This document shows positions 8,098 to 17,157 of a stretch of 21,201 nt of DNA, one piece after another. The notes below the pieces were generated by a model. That model was not told the DNA's origin, did not search any database, and saw nothing but the letters and a program-made list of their open reading frames with translations. The position numbers and the translations under genes are program-made. The stretch is from assembly GCA_015499995.1 (NCBI GenBank), contig JADNRV010000626.1, forward strand, positions 1-21,201, given 5' to 3'. Numbering within the stretch: position 1 is the first letter of the stretch; each line of letters begins with the position of its first letter. This DNA is from Flammula alnicola. Its lineage: Eukaryota > Basidiomycota > Agaricomycetes > Agaricales > Strophariaceae.

Positions 8098-8913
8098 TTA
8101 AGCCTCAACCAACGCCCCGGCATACCCATCCCCTTCTTTCGCCGACGTTATCCCGCGAATGAGCACCAAGACGAGCATGAACGTCAGGACGACCCTACAA
8201 ATACCCCGACCACAACACCAAATCAACACCGGATAAACAGACAGAACTCTCTAAACGCACCAGATCAACCATGCAAAGCCCTCCAGCGCACTCAGCTGCC
8301 CGCAATAGACGAAGAACGACTGGTTGGCGCAGTTCAGCGAGCCGCCGAGCGTCTGGGTGATGGCGGCTGCGCCTGCTAGCCATAAGATCCAGGTTACCGC
8401 CAAGCTGTGGGGGAGGGGAAGGGAAAGGAAGAGACGGAGTCAGTTACGGAGTCAATGGGTGTAGATATAGATAAGTCCCGAGGGGGTGGGGTGTGAAATT
8501 GGCGTGGGGCGAATCGGCGTGCGATGGGGTAGGAATGGCCATGGGACGAAGAAAAGAGGGCGGGAAGGAAGTAAAGACGTACAAGACGAAATGCGACGCT
8601 ACGCTGGCGAAAACATGGCTCACTGATACCAGGAAGACAACCAAATACGCTGTGCCGAAGATGACCGTCCAGATGGATACAAACAGGAGATAGCGGACCC
8701 GCGCGCGAATACCCGAGTTGGGGTTATTGTGGTGCGCGTTGTATTTTGCCGTTATCCAGGCGGATATGCACAGCTATGAGGCAGGAAGGCGCATGATCAA
8801 AAAATCCAGAGGCCGGTATGAAATGTATAGGAACGTACCTCGATGATAGAGAAGATGACGATTGCGCCGAACATGATGGGGTGACCCCTTCGAACGACAG
8901 TGTCCATTGCCAT
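8098..8913 (-). CDS. MARVEL-like four-helix integral membrane protein
   Basis: Exons on the minus strand: 8913-8839, 8773-8583, 8404-8261 and 8194-8098, giving 168 residues. Introns are 65, 178 and 66 nt, all GT-AG; the second is long for this window. The spliced protein has four hydrophobic segments at about 13-32, 53-76, 87-106 and 125-149, a basic loop after helix 1, and family-typical stretches FASVASH, LWLAGAAAITQTLGG and SALEGFAWLIW. These match the small MARVEL-like membrane proteins common in basidiomycetes, thought to act at membrane apposition or vesicle sites; no specific function is established. The second exon is taken to the donor GTACGT at 8582 because only this restores the family reading frame into exon 3. 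The start MAMDTVVRRGHP has an A at -3. Confidence 0.88.
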
Positions 8914-9039
8914 GTTATGGATAGGGTAGGTGGGTTGTGTGAGTGGAGTTGCTGTTGGTTCGTTTCTTCGTTACAAAGTTCCAAAATTCGTGAGATCCTA
9001 CGAAATTGCAGAGTAGGGTAAAGCGACGCAACCAAAAGT

Positions 9040-9370
9040 GAGATATCGACGGGAGGTAAGGAAAGGAAGGAAGAAAGGAGAGGAAGAAGAGAGTTCGTCA
9101 GACACCTATCCGCAACACACAGCATAAAGCAAAAAAGTGAGATTGTCTTACCGTCAACCAAGATAAATTCTTCCTTTGCAAGTTCCGACAATCAGATTGA
9201 GATCCTATGCGAGAAAAGATGTGTCTGTCTTTGCTCGACGTGATGTGTCAAGCAGGAGTTCGTGTCTAGTTCAGTATGTTCGGGTGTGGTGCGCCGGCGC
9301 TCTCGTATGTCTGGGGTTGATTCGCAGAATAGGAGAAAAACTAAAACCACATCGTCAGCTCTTTATACTC
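9040..9370 (-). promoter_or_regulatory. Promoter / 5' leader of the MARVEL-like gene
   Basis: On the minus strand a TATAAA-like motif lies at about 9362-9368 and a pyrimidine-rich run at about 9055-9092, upstream of ATG 8913. A good donor (G|GTAAGAC at 9151) suggests a possible intron in the 5' leader, with an acceptor somewhere between 9000 and 8920. Which of the two elements sets the transcription start cannot be decided from sequence. Confidence 0.35.
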
Positions 9371-11106
9371 ATTTCGATGGTGCACGGCAACTGGAAGCTG
9401 AGTCTGAGTCGCAATTGCGCCTGGCCTGGTTCCCCACCCGATTGAACGAGAAAACGTACGTACCTCGGCTGGTTTCGCAACACACTTGTCGTGTAGAGTG
9501 AAGATTTTGATATCGTCAACGGGCTTTGTTCGTGGAGTATGTGCGTTAAGAGCGTAGTTTTCGTAGGCGTTACGAGAGAGAGACTTGGGGAATGTTTGGG
9601 AATGCGAAAGACAGTGGTTCGACCTCGATTATTTACCAAATTTGAACCAACATTACGTCATGTCATGCCACGGGCTAGAGGAGACTCGGCCCGGCGGCGG
9701 AGACATTTGAGATGCCGAGCGGCGAGACGGATCCAGATCATCGGGCCTGATGTCATGACTATTGTCATTGAATACTGTTGACTATGCGACGCATCACGGC
9801 TCTTCTTCACGTCGTCGTTGTCGCAATTCCATTGAAAAAATCCTTTATTACAGGTTCTCGGAGGCAAGGAGGCAAGGAGATGGGAAAAGTCGAAATAAAA
9901 CTGAAATAATTTCGAAATAGCGCACTCTGTACTACCCTATTGGCGCGCTACTTAGTTCTCGTTTACAATGGCTTCCATTATCTCATTCAAACCCATGGAG
10001 AAGATATTGACGAGGTAGTCTGGGAAAAGCTTGCACCTGCTGTTATTGGACATATTACGAGGGTAAGACTAATAGTTTCCACTTTCTCAATATCTTACTC
10101 AATCAAAGTGCTAGACATGCGTTGAAGACGAAGGTTGAGGTGTTAGATACTTAGATACTTTAAATCATGATGCGAGGACTGAGGGCTCTTTATGCTTTAG
10201 AATCATATCTAGGGCGTAAACACGCGCTTGTAGCGAATGAACGTTGAACGCTGATCGCTGGACAATAGCTGCCACTTTGAGATCACAAAACGAAGCGCAA
10301 CAGTTATACAAATATGCTCTTGGTAAAACGGACTACTTTCACAGATATTGTATTGGGATTAGATTTCCTCGCGTCGTCGTCCAAGCACCAGAAGAATCAC
10401 ACCACTCAGAAAACACAATTATCAACTTCTACGGGAAGTGCGTCTAGTCAGATCCGTCATTCACGTCGATTGAAGATAGTTGTGATGGTCTCACTGGATC
10501 TCGATCCCACAACTTGAGAAGATATGAGCCCATATGTCGAGCGACATCGAACGAAATAAAGTCAAATCTGATGAAAAAGTGTCAATTTACATCGTACTCA
10601 TTTGGTCGCATAACTTGATGGTCAAATACGGAATAGGGATTGCTCATTACTTGGATGGCTGCCCGTCGACCAATCCTACGAGTGCCAGGGCCATTCCTTC
10701 TCCGTGCGTGCCAGGTCGACTGACAGGCGCGTGCTCGAAGGTTGTGTAGGAATGTCGACCAGTGCGATGTCGCGCGAGACGTAGGCATGCAGGATGCATA
10801 TCGAATATCGGCAAGCCAGCGGATGCCAACGCATTGCGCCCGTCCCAATTTCCCAGTGTCCAGATCAACATGTGTAAGTACAGGACGTGCAATAGTCGCA
10901 CAAAGCTGGTCAGCACGGGCCCAGGAAGATAAGGAGGACATACGCGTATATGCAATTCAGCATCCCGGCAGCCAGCGAGTATGCGGCTCGTTCGCGGACT
11001 GTCTCAGACGATGAGAACTAAGTACTAGATCCTGGATCACCAGACGCAATTATCAAAGAACTAACAAAACGACAAAAATGAAGAGCCCGAATGCGAGAGA
11101 ATGATG
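9371..11106. other. Gene-poor intergenic stretch with weak coding-like scraps
   Basis: I find no gene that can be modelled end to end. A plus-strand frame at 9940-10060 reads plausibly (HGEDIDEVVWEKLAP) and ends at a good donor GTAAGA (10062), with a possible acceptor about 46 nt later, but the joined frame stops within a few codons. On the minus strand about 11014-10920 encodes a hydrophobic segment (ERAAYSLAAGMLNCIYAY), and about 10795-10690 encodes a C/G-ending-codon stretch (STRLSVDLARTEKEWPW). They share a frame but are separated by stop codons and no AG acceptor. A 9-bp-scale direct repeat TTAGATAC TTAGATAC lies near 10142-10158. No tRNA-like structure was seen. Confidence 0.4.
10690..11014 (-). 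pseudogene. Possible decayed minus-strand gene fragment, function unknown
   Basis: Two coding-like stretches in the same minus-strand frame: a transmembrane-like peptide (AAYSLAAGMLNCIYAYVLL) followed by IFLGP and a TGA, and a downstream peptide (DIALVDIPTQPSSTRLSVD) ending in TAG after EWPWHS. Codons in the second stretch mostly end in C or G, like the real genes here. Two stops lie between them and no AG acceptor exists in that interval, so no working intron can be drawn. This may be a relic of a membrane protein gene, or chance. A plus-strand intron with GTAAGT at 10874 overlaps and is an equally weak alternative. Confidence 0.2.
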
Positions 11107-12009
11107 TTAATTGACTGGGACTACGAAGAAAAACTCGTGACCCTCAAGCAATTCCCCCAATGGCCAATCTAAGTCCTGGTTGTGTTTCCACCGAACTAAA
11201 GCTTCAACAGGCTCCCGATGATCGACGAAGAATTTCGTGAACACCGAGGAGATGGCACCTGACTGAGCATCGTTATGAAAGAGGGACCCTCGAAGAGCAG
11301 CATGTTTGATATAAGATATGGGTGTCGAGTTGGTGACGTCAATCGCATATTTGTTAATGACTTCCAAGTCTACATTGCGCATGTTCACACCTAGAGGCCT
11401 GTCAGAGCAACAGCTACGTGAAACAGGCGATGACGTACGAGCAGCCTTAGCCAAGGCAAGACAAGCAGCAGGATGGGAGGATGCAATGCCCATGGACGTA
11501 TACTGGATTGATGAATCCTCCTTTATACATCGTATCAAGGACGTGGCAATGCCCCTTTCGCGGTGGTGAGAAGAAACCACGAGCTGAGTGATCCAGCAAA
11601 TGTTCCCTCCTAGTTGGAGGTTGGCATTCTAAAGTTTAAATGACGCGTTGAAGGGAAGGACGCACCAACGGACTTCCAGCACGTAGCAAATGCATGTCCG
11701 ACGTATTGCCCATTAACATGGCAGAGGGAAAGCATACTGTTAGCGGGATCGCCCAAACATTCGTCTCGCAGTCTTTTCGCCGTCATCCTAACGCGAGTAC
11801 CTAGGCGTACATGATCAGAATCTCTTCGACGAGAGCTGGACAGGCTATAGACCTGGTTTGAGCGGTGCTTGCACCTGGGAACTCCAAACACCATAATTCT
11901 CACTAAAGAGGGTGGCACATGCAGTAAGAGTAGAGTCATCAACATTCTTCCCTTCTATGAGAGTGAGAGAGGTGGAATGGCGAACTTTAGCCAACCCAAT
12001 CGATGTCAT
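11107..12009 (-). CDS. GNAT-family N-acetyltransferase
   Basis: Minus-strand exons 12009-11853, 11800-11666, 11609-11439 and 11390-11107 give 248 residues. Introns are 52, 56 and 48 nt with donors GTCTAT, GTGCGT and GTACGT; the first has a CTGAT branch site. The acetyl-CoA binding motif A is visible as LVVSSHHRERGIATSLI, with the Arg-x-x-Gly-x-Ala core at 114-119, preceded by the beta-4 strand ICWITQ. GHAFAT and the C-terminal SGAISSVFTKFFVDH and LLEGHEF stretches match a family of fungal GNAT-fold proteins of unknown substrate. It would transfer an acetyl or acyl group from CoA to an amine. The start MTSIGLAKVRH has a good ACC context. The third intron is inferred: it has a multiple-of-three length and no stop, so an isoform retaining it would gain 16 Ser/Cys-rich residues. 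The gene is divergent from the sugar transporter. Confidence 0.88.
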
Positions 12010-12470
12010 GGTGGCTTGTTTCACGTTGTGGTCTTGGAAGACGGCGATCAAAAGATGGTCACATCAGCTGTTCCCACGCCACTAAAGCCTAGCGAAATTT
12101 GAAAACGTCCTTGGGAGTTGAACTTGAATATGATACTCTGAGGCCGTATACCGGGAAAGCTCTCAACCAACTCAGCTTGCTCTGACAACCATTTAATCAC
12201 ATGTGCATGCATTTGATGCCTAACAAGTACTCCAACCTTCAATAACCGTTTTCAGCCTCCGCAAGAGTATTCTAACTGTATGTTTGCCTAACTCATAATC
12301 TCTCCTGGCTCACCTTTCACAAGGACCGCGTAATCAAGTAATGACTGGATGTTCTTTCAAGAGAATCTGAGATGACTTGATATAGGTAGGCTCTCATGAC
12401 GGATTCAAGATCCTTTCGAAGGATGTGCGGGGGAACTTTGCTTCGAAAGACGCGTCACTTTATCAAGCCA

Positions 12471-12540
12471 CGGGAAGCTCCTACTAGGTTTGCGGATTTG
12501 AGGGCATTTTTGGAAATCAAGACTTAGTAAGAGCTTCCCG
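12471..12540. repeat. 18-bp imperfect inverted repeat, 34-bp spacer
   Basis: CGGGAAGCTC-C-TACTAGG (12471-12488) pairs with the reverse complement of 12523-12540 (ends GAGCTTCCCG) at 16 of 18 positions, including an uninterrupted 10-bp core. It lies about 150-215 bp upstream of the transporter ATG. It could be a dyad operator for a regulator of the transporter, or the remnant of a small insertion. Confidence 0.75.
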
Positions 12541-12632
12541 GGGCCTCTCTTATCGCGGGCTGCTTGGTGGGGAGCCTTCGCACGGGGCCTCATGGTCGAA
12601 GTCACCATTGATGGCTATCAAAGGGTGTGGGG

Positions 12633-12640
12633 TATATATA
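12633..12640 (+). promoter_or_regulatory. TATA-like box of the sugar transporter
   Basis: TATATATA lies 46 bp upstream of ATG 12686, a typical distance for a short fungal 5' leader. Confidence 0.45.
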
Positions 12641-12685
12641 CATCGTGAGCCCAGTGCTGTTCTTCAAGTTAAACTTCTTATCAAA

Positions 12686-14434
12686 ATGATCATACGCCTC
12701 GCAGACCTGCACATCCCGGCTTATGTGTTCTACGCGAGCGTCGTATCCATTGGCGGATACATCTTCGGGTAAGAGTCAGGTCAACCCGTCACACCATTTA
12801 CCCTCAGCTAACCAAGGTCGATCATAGGTTTGATACAGGCTCCATTGGTACGAACCCCCTTCTGCCTTCTTGTGCCCTCCGAGTTCTCAACTGTTCTCAG
12901 GATCCATCACCCTGATGAAAGAGTTCGGGTCGACATTCGGAAACCTCAATTCCACCATTCAAGGTCTCCTTGTTTCCATCATCCTTATTCCCGCCGCAAT
13001 CGTCTCCTTTGGCTCCGGCGCCATCTCTGACCGCCTCTCTAGAATCTACGCCACTTCCCTAGGTTGCACCGTCTACGGCGTGGGGTCCCTCATCTGCTGT
13101 CTAGCCGGCTTAAACGGCCAATCCCAAAGCTCAGCCCTTGCCATGATCTTCGTCGGTCGGTGCATATCCGGCGCAGGCGAAGGCGTATTCCTCTCCGCGG
13201 TCACAGTATACGGCATCGAGGTCGCTCCCCATCATGCTCGCGGACGCGTGGGTTGTATCATTCAACTTTGGATCACCATCGGGGTCGTGGCTGGGTACTT
13301 CACGTGCTATGGGTCTCTCGATATTCCCAATTCTCTATCTTGGCGACTTCCTTGGATCATGCAAACGGTGATGTGCGCAAGTCTCGCGATGGTGGTACCC
13401 TTCCTCCCTCATTCGCCACGTTGGCTCGTTCATGTCGGAAGGATTGATGAAGCGAAGGCGGTTATGCGAAGACTGGGTTTAGATGAAGATGAATTGGCGC
13501 TGACTGCATATGTACCTGCGGGAACGGAGGCTGTCGAAGCCCCTAGGGAGGAAAAAGAAGGTTGGCGCAAGAATATCGACCACTTCAAGGCCGCGTTTTC
13601 AGCAGATCTGCGAGGTCGCACGATACTCGCTCTATTCATGCTCGGCGTTCAGCAGCTAGTTGGTATCGACGGCGTTCTCTTTTATGCACCCACGCTATTC
13701 AAGCAGGCTGGTCTCAATTCTCAAAAGGCCTCTTTCCTTGCCAGCGGCGTCACTGGTATCGTGAACGTCGTGTTCACTATTGTCGGGCAGCTGCTATCCG
13801 ATAGATGGTAGGCTTCCTTCATCAACTCTTGTACAGTATATCCGCTAAACGCATTGGTAGGGGACGCCGTCCCGCACTGATTTTTGGTGGCGTAGTAATG
13901 GCGGTGACCATGACTGTAATCGGCGTGCTCTACTCCTTACCCTCGCTATCCTCATCCAGCCAGTGGGGTATCGTTGGATTGATCTTTGTTTACTTCGTTG
14001 CCTTCGTCATTACATGGGGGATTCTCATGCGCATCTGGGTGTCCGAGTCGCAACCCGTGCACACCCGGGCGTCAGTCTCCTCACTGGCGTTGACAGTAAA
14101 CTGGACATGCAACTTCGTTATTGCCTTCACGACACCCATATTCCTGGACGCTTCACCATCCGGGCCGTATTTCTTATGGGCGGCTTGTGCGTGGATGTCT
14201 GTAATCGTTTTCGCTGTCTTTCTGCCCGAGACTAAGGGCCAGAGCATCGATGGCGAAGAGCAGAACTTGGCTTTGGATGTAAGAGTTGGATGGTTGAGGG
14301 AGCGACTCGAGAGTCCTTGGCCCTCGTTGTCCAGAGCGTCAAGCGTCACGGCTATTGGGCCAGAAAGATCGGAGAAAAAGGACGGCCTTGGTGGCCACAT
14401 TATCCAGTCACCAACTGCTCATGCAAATGGTTAA
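12686..14434 (+). CDS. MFS sugar transporter (sugar porter family)
   Basis: Exons 12686-12768, 12828-12847 (20 nt), 12901-13807 and 13861-14434 give 527 residues; introns are 59, 53 and 53 nt, the first with a CTAAC branch site. Splicing assembles the family signature GGYIFGFDTGSIGS across the microexon. Other sugar porter marks: RGR in HHARGRVG, a PxSPRWL-type motif (PHSPRWLVHVGR), QQLVGIDGVLFYAPTL in helix 7, SDRWGRRPAL after helix 8 (formed across exon 3/4), and LPETKGQSID at the end of helix 12. About twelve hydrophobic helices surround a central cytoplasmic loop, as expected for a plasma-membrane hexose or sugar proton symporter. Two motifs diverge: the first loop reads SDRLSRIYA rather than DRxGRR, and PESPRWL has His for Glu. 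The substrate cannot be read from sequence. Confidence 0.92.
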
Positions 14435-14650
14435 CCACATTATACAGTACATACTGTCCCACCCACGTCCATCAGCCAAGCTCGTCCAATCTTCTGGTCT
14501 TTATTTTATTCCCGATGCTAAGCAGGTTAACGTAGCCCCAGTTGCTGGCATTGCGCTTGAGCTTGAAGGTCATGTCATATCGAAATGGACCCGAATATGA
14601 AAGGAAGATTTGTTTAGGATGGCCGGCTGTACGAATCTAGCCAGATCTGA

Positions 14651-14947
14651 GTATCTAGCGATATGCATTATTGGGCAAAATAAGTCCTAGAGTGCTCGAC
14701 GCAGCTCACCCTCTCCAGTTGTTCGGAGGTTCTCCCGATTATCTCACTCCATCGTAAGCTCACCCACAACATCCTTTGCTTTAATTTATCGTTAACGTTG
14801 ACGCGTCGAATTGTATCAACAGCGTGATGAGAGCTCGTTGCAATGATACGAAATGTGAGCTTCCTTTCGTCCACAATGAAAAACGTACTGATTTAACCTC
14901 GCCTTCAGTATTGAACGTCTTTTTCGCCCGTGCATTAAGCGACAGGC
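14651..14947 (+). pseudogene. Truncated SDR (retinol-dehydrogenase-like) relic
   Basis: These 297 bases align along their whole length with 18976-19269 of the intact SDR gene: the end of exon 3, intron 3, the 32-nt exon 4, intron 4 and the start of exon 5. Both introns are kept with recognisable GT and AG ends, so this came from a DNA duplication and not from an mRNA copy. It is dead: one base is missing near 14676, which puts a TAA at 14681-14683; the catalytic Tyr codon TAC is TGC (Cys) at 14839-14841; and homology starts and stops abruptly at both ends (right break just after CGACAGGC). No other SDR exon was found beside it. Confidence 0.9.
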
Positions 14948-15270
14948 GCCATATTACACGACCTCTTTCCTTCTGAGTTACAACTTTGGCCCATTGGCGT
15001 TGGGCCATATACATATAACCCAGTGCACAGTTGAGATGACGGCTTCATTGTTCACCACAATTTAAACACCCGTGGCACGTTGCCGAATATGGGCAGGCTG
15101 GGATAGGCCCATTCGGCCGTTTATTGAGAACAATGTCAAACGAAGATCTACGTGGTTCAAAATCCCAAATCCCACGAACTTAAATTTGCTTCACTAATAC
15201 TTTCCCCGTACCTTTCCCTTCTCTGACTCGAAGTTCGAACTAAACGTTAGCATCCTAGCTCTCAATTATA
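14948..15270. other. Intergenic region upstream of the F-box gene
   Basis: No gene. A 7-bp inverted repeat TGGCCCA/TGGGCCA lies at 14987-14993 and 15001-15007, and a CT-rich tract (about 15195-15226) lies 45-75 bp before the F-box ATG and is the likely core promoter region. No clear TATA box is near the start codon. Confidence 0.4.
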
Positions 15271-16992
15271 ATGGCTTCCCCGCCTCTCTCCAGTGTCACA
15301 AAGCTCAACCTTGATCTCCTCTGGTACATCTTTTCTCTGAACGCAGACATGGACGACCCCAGTGACGATACATGGTCGTCTTACAGGCCTCTGGTTAGTG
15401 CACGCCACACATCGCAGGTCTGCAGATTATGGCGGGATATAATGCTCGATGCCGCATCCATCTGGGGCAGGGTAATCGACCTAGAGTTCCTCGCACAGCG
15501 GAACGATGATTGGAGGCAGGAAGTTCTCAAAAGGACCGGCGATGCGCCACTGTATGTGAAAGGCAAAAAACTCATGACTGTCAACGAGGGGAAAGCATTA
15601 AGATTCTTCCTTTCAGCACTCCTTCCTGCACAATGGACGAGGATTCATAGGTTCGACATCGACGTGAAGGACCGAGCGAGGAATTCCGTCAATGAAGCGC
15701 TGTGGGACGGCATTCAGAATGCAGCGCCATACATAGAATCATTTTCCCTCCAATTTGGCCAGGAATTCATACCTGCGGCATTGACATCTCCCAACTCCGT
15801 TCTGTTCTCTGACCACGCGCCTGCGCTGCGCGAGTTCAGGCTCTCATGCAGAAATATCAACATCAATCTCAAGGCGCCCTGGTTATCCCAACTCCGTGCC
15901 CTCGCCTTGAATGGCGAATTGAAGGTTCCCGATTTACTGAAAGTACTTCAAAGAATGCCCTTGCTCGAGGATTTGATGATCAGAATTGAGGCATGGGATC
16001 AGACTCTACGTTTAAACGCAGAGAATGGTCGCATTCCCCTCATAACACTCCCGAAACTCCGCAAGCTCCTTCTAGGCGTTACGCTTCCTGTCGCGGCGTT
16101 CTTTCTTGGAAATACAACCGCAGCTCCCGGATGTAGCATGCAGCTCGACATACTGTTTCCTTTCAGTTTTACTGTTAGAAGATTTGAATTTAGGCCGGAC
16201 GAGCTGGCTACCCTTTACGCAGGCCTGCTGCGCTACACACAAGGATATTTCCTAGGCAACATGGCAAATACTAGCAGCGATAACCAGGGTCTCTCTCTGC
16301 AGTTGACTAGCCGCATATTCCATTTGCGAGATGGTCTTCCTTTGGAGGCGAGACGCCCTATTTCCAAGACCATCGACCCTGAATATGTGGAGTATCTGGA
16401 TGCCTTTGTCATTAATATCGAGCCACCGACGCGAATATCCCCACCCTTATTTTCTCTTCTCTTCAACGTAATCTCACAATGTCGATTTCCGTCCTCGATA
16501 AAGATGATCCATCTCAACATTGACATTACCAAAGTTTATAACTTCAATATTGTCGATTTCAGGCACCTCCTACTTTCATTCGCCTCAGTCGAGGAAATGT
16601 GTACCACAGCTGCCTTCCTCCAGTCCATGCTTAACAGTCGCTCACCAAAAGAGAGTATCGGAAGTACCAGAGTACCCGCGCCCCTTCCGTCCCTGCACAC
16701 TGTCCAATTAAAACCTCTCAAATATGTAGAAGAGGTCCACACTATCGAGCGTTTCATCGCCTGGCGGCGTAACCTTTCCATGCCTCTCACCGTCCTCGAT
16801 CTGTCAGCGTCCCGCGAGTATCTCCCGCAGAATTTAGGCAAATTCACGGTTTTGGACCATATCCCTGGATTGAGGATCATATGGGATGAGGATGATTATG
16901 TTCGGTCGGTGGGAGCAGGGTGGAGCGAAGAAAAATATGCCGAGGCCCCTATTCGCTTTCGGTCCCCAAGGCAGAGGCGCCACAGTAAATAG
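15271..16992 (+). CDS. F-box-like domain protein
   Basis: A single exon encodes 573 residues. The N-terminus carries an F-box-like fold: LNLDLLWYIFSLNA (about 12-25), then after a short acidic insert ARHTSQVCRLWRDIMLDAASIWGRV (about 44-70), which has the Val-Cys-x-x-Trp core and the final Leu/Trp positions typical of basidiomycete F-box proteins. The rest resembles the variable leucine-rich, beta-strand/helix tail of these proteins (for example LRALALNGELKVPDLLKVL, LPKLRKLLLGVTLP), without strict LRR repeats. F-box proteins act as substrate adaptors of SCF (Skp1-Cullin-F-box) ubiquitin ligases; the target is unknown. Mushroom-forming fungi carry very large, fast-evolving families of such genes. 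The start is the first ATG after the CT-rich promoter tract (ATAATGGCT context). Confidence 0.88.
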   Translation: MASPPLSSVTKLNLDLLWYIFSLNADMDDPSDDTWSSYRPLVSARHTSQVCRLWRDIMLDAASIWGRVIDLEFLAQRNDDWRQEVLKRTGDAPLYVKGKKLMTVNEGKALRFFLSALLPAQWTRIHRFDIDVKDRARNSVNEALWDGIQNAAPYIESFSLQFGQEFIPAALTSPNSVLFSDHAPALREFRLSCRNININLKAPWLSQLRALALNGELKVPDLLKVLQRMPLLEDLMIRIEAWDQTLRLNAENGRIPLITLPKLRKLLLGVTLPVAAFFLGNTTAAPGCSMQLDILFPFSFTVRRFEFRPDELATLYAGLLRYTQGYFLGNMANTSSDNQGLSLQLTSRIFHLRDGLPLEARRPISKTIDPEYVEYLDAFVINIEPPTRISPPLFSLLFNVISQCRFPSSIKMIHLNIDITKVYNFNIVDFRHLLLSFASVEEMCTTAAFLQSMLNSRSPKESIGSTRVPAPLPSLHTVQLKPLKYVEEVHTIERFIAWRRNLSMPLTVLDLSASREYLPQNLGKFTVLDHIPGLRIIWDEDDYVRSVGAGWSEEKYAEAPIRFRSPRQRRHSK

Positions 16993-17157
16993 CAATATGC
17001 CATTTTGTTGAGAACGGTTCTCGTTCGCCTGAACCGAAGTATGTGCGTCTCTTATATTCAATCTACACTTGTACAGCATGTTTTTCATCGACTTTGTCCC
17101 AAAACAAACCCAAAACGTGACCCTATTAAGCCGCCAGTTTTATCTCCGTGGTGGCGC

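Larger units (their letters stand above)
12010..12685. promoter_or_regulatory. Shared divergent promoter region (GNAT / sugar transporter)
   Basis: The 676 bp between the two divergent start codons carries no believable coding frame. It holds a 15-bp palindromic element ATCCTT-TCG-AAGGAT (12410-12424), an ACGCGT box (12450-12455), a long imperfect inverted repeat (12471-12540) and a TATA-like TATATATA (12633-12640) about 46 bp before the transporter ATG. The last is the most likely core promoter of the transporter. Confidence 0.5.

Noticed and set aside
8195..8383. Minus-strand frame starting MASRRSRHHPDARR
   Set aside because: It is the wrong frame of exon 3 of the MARVEL-like gene; splicing from 8583 to 8404 gives the hydrophobic family sequence.
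8724..9191. 155-codon minus-strand open frame upstream of the MARVEL-like gene
   Set aside because: It runs through the 5' leader and intron 1 in a different frame, has no ATG at its beginning, and shows no domain.
10440..10530. tRNA-like 3' end around ATCTCGATCCCAC
   Set aside because: No T-stem pairing, no A or B box and no acceptor stem could be found on either strand.
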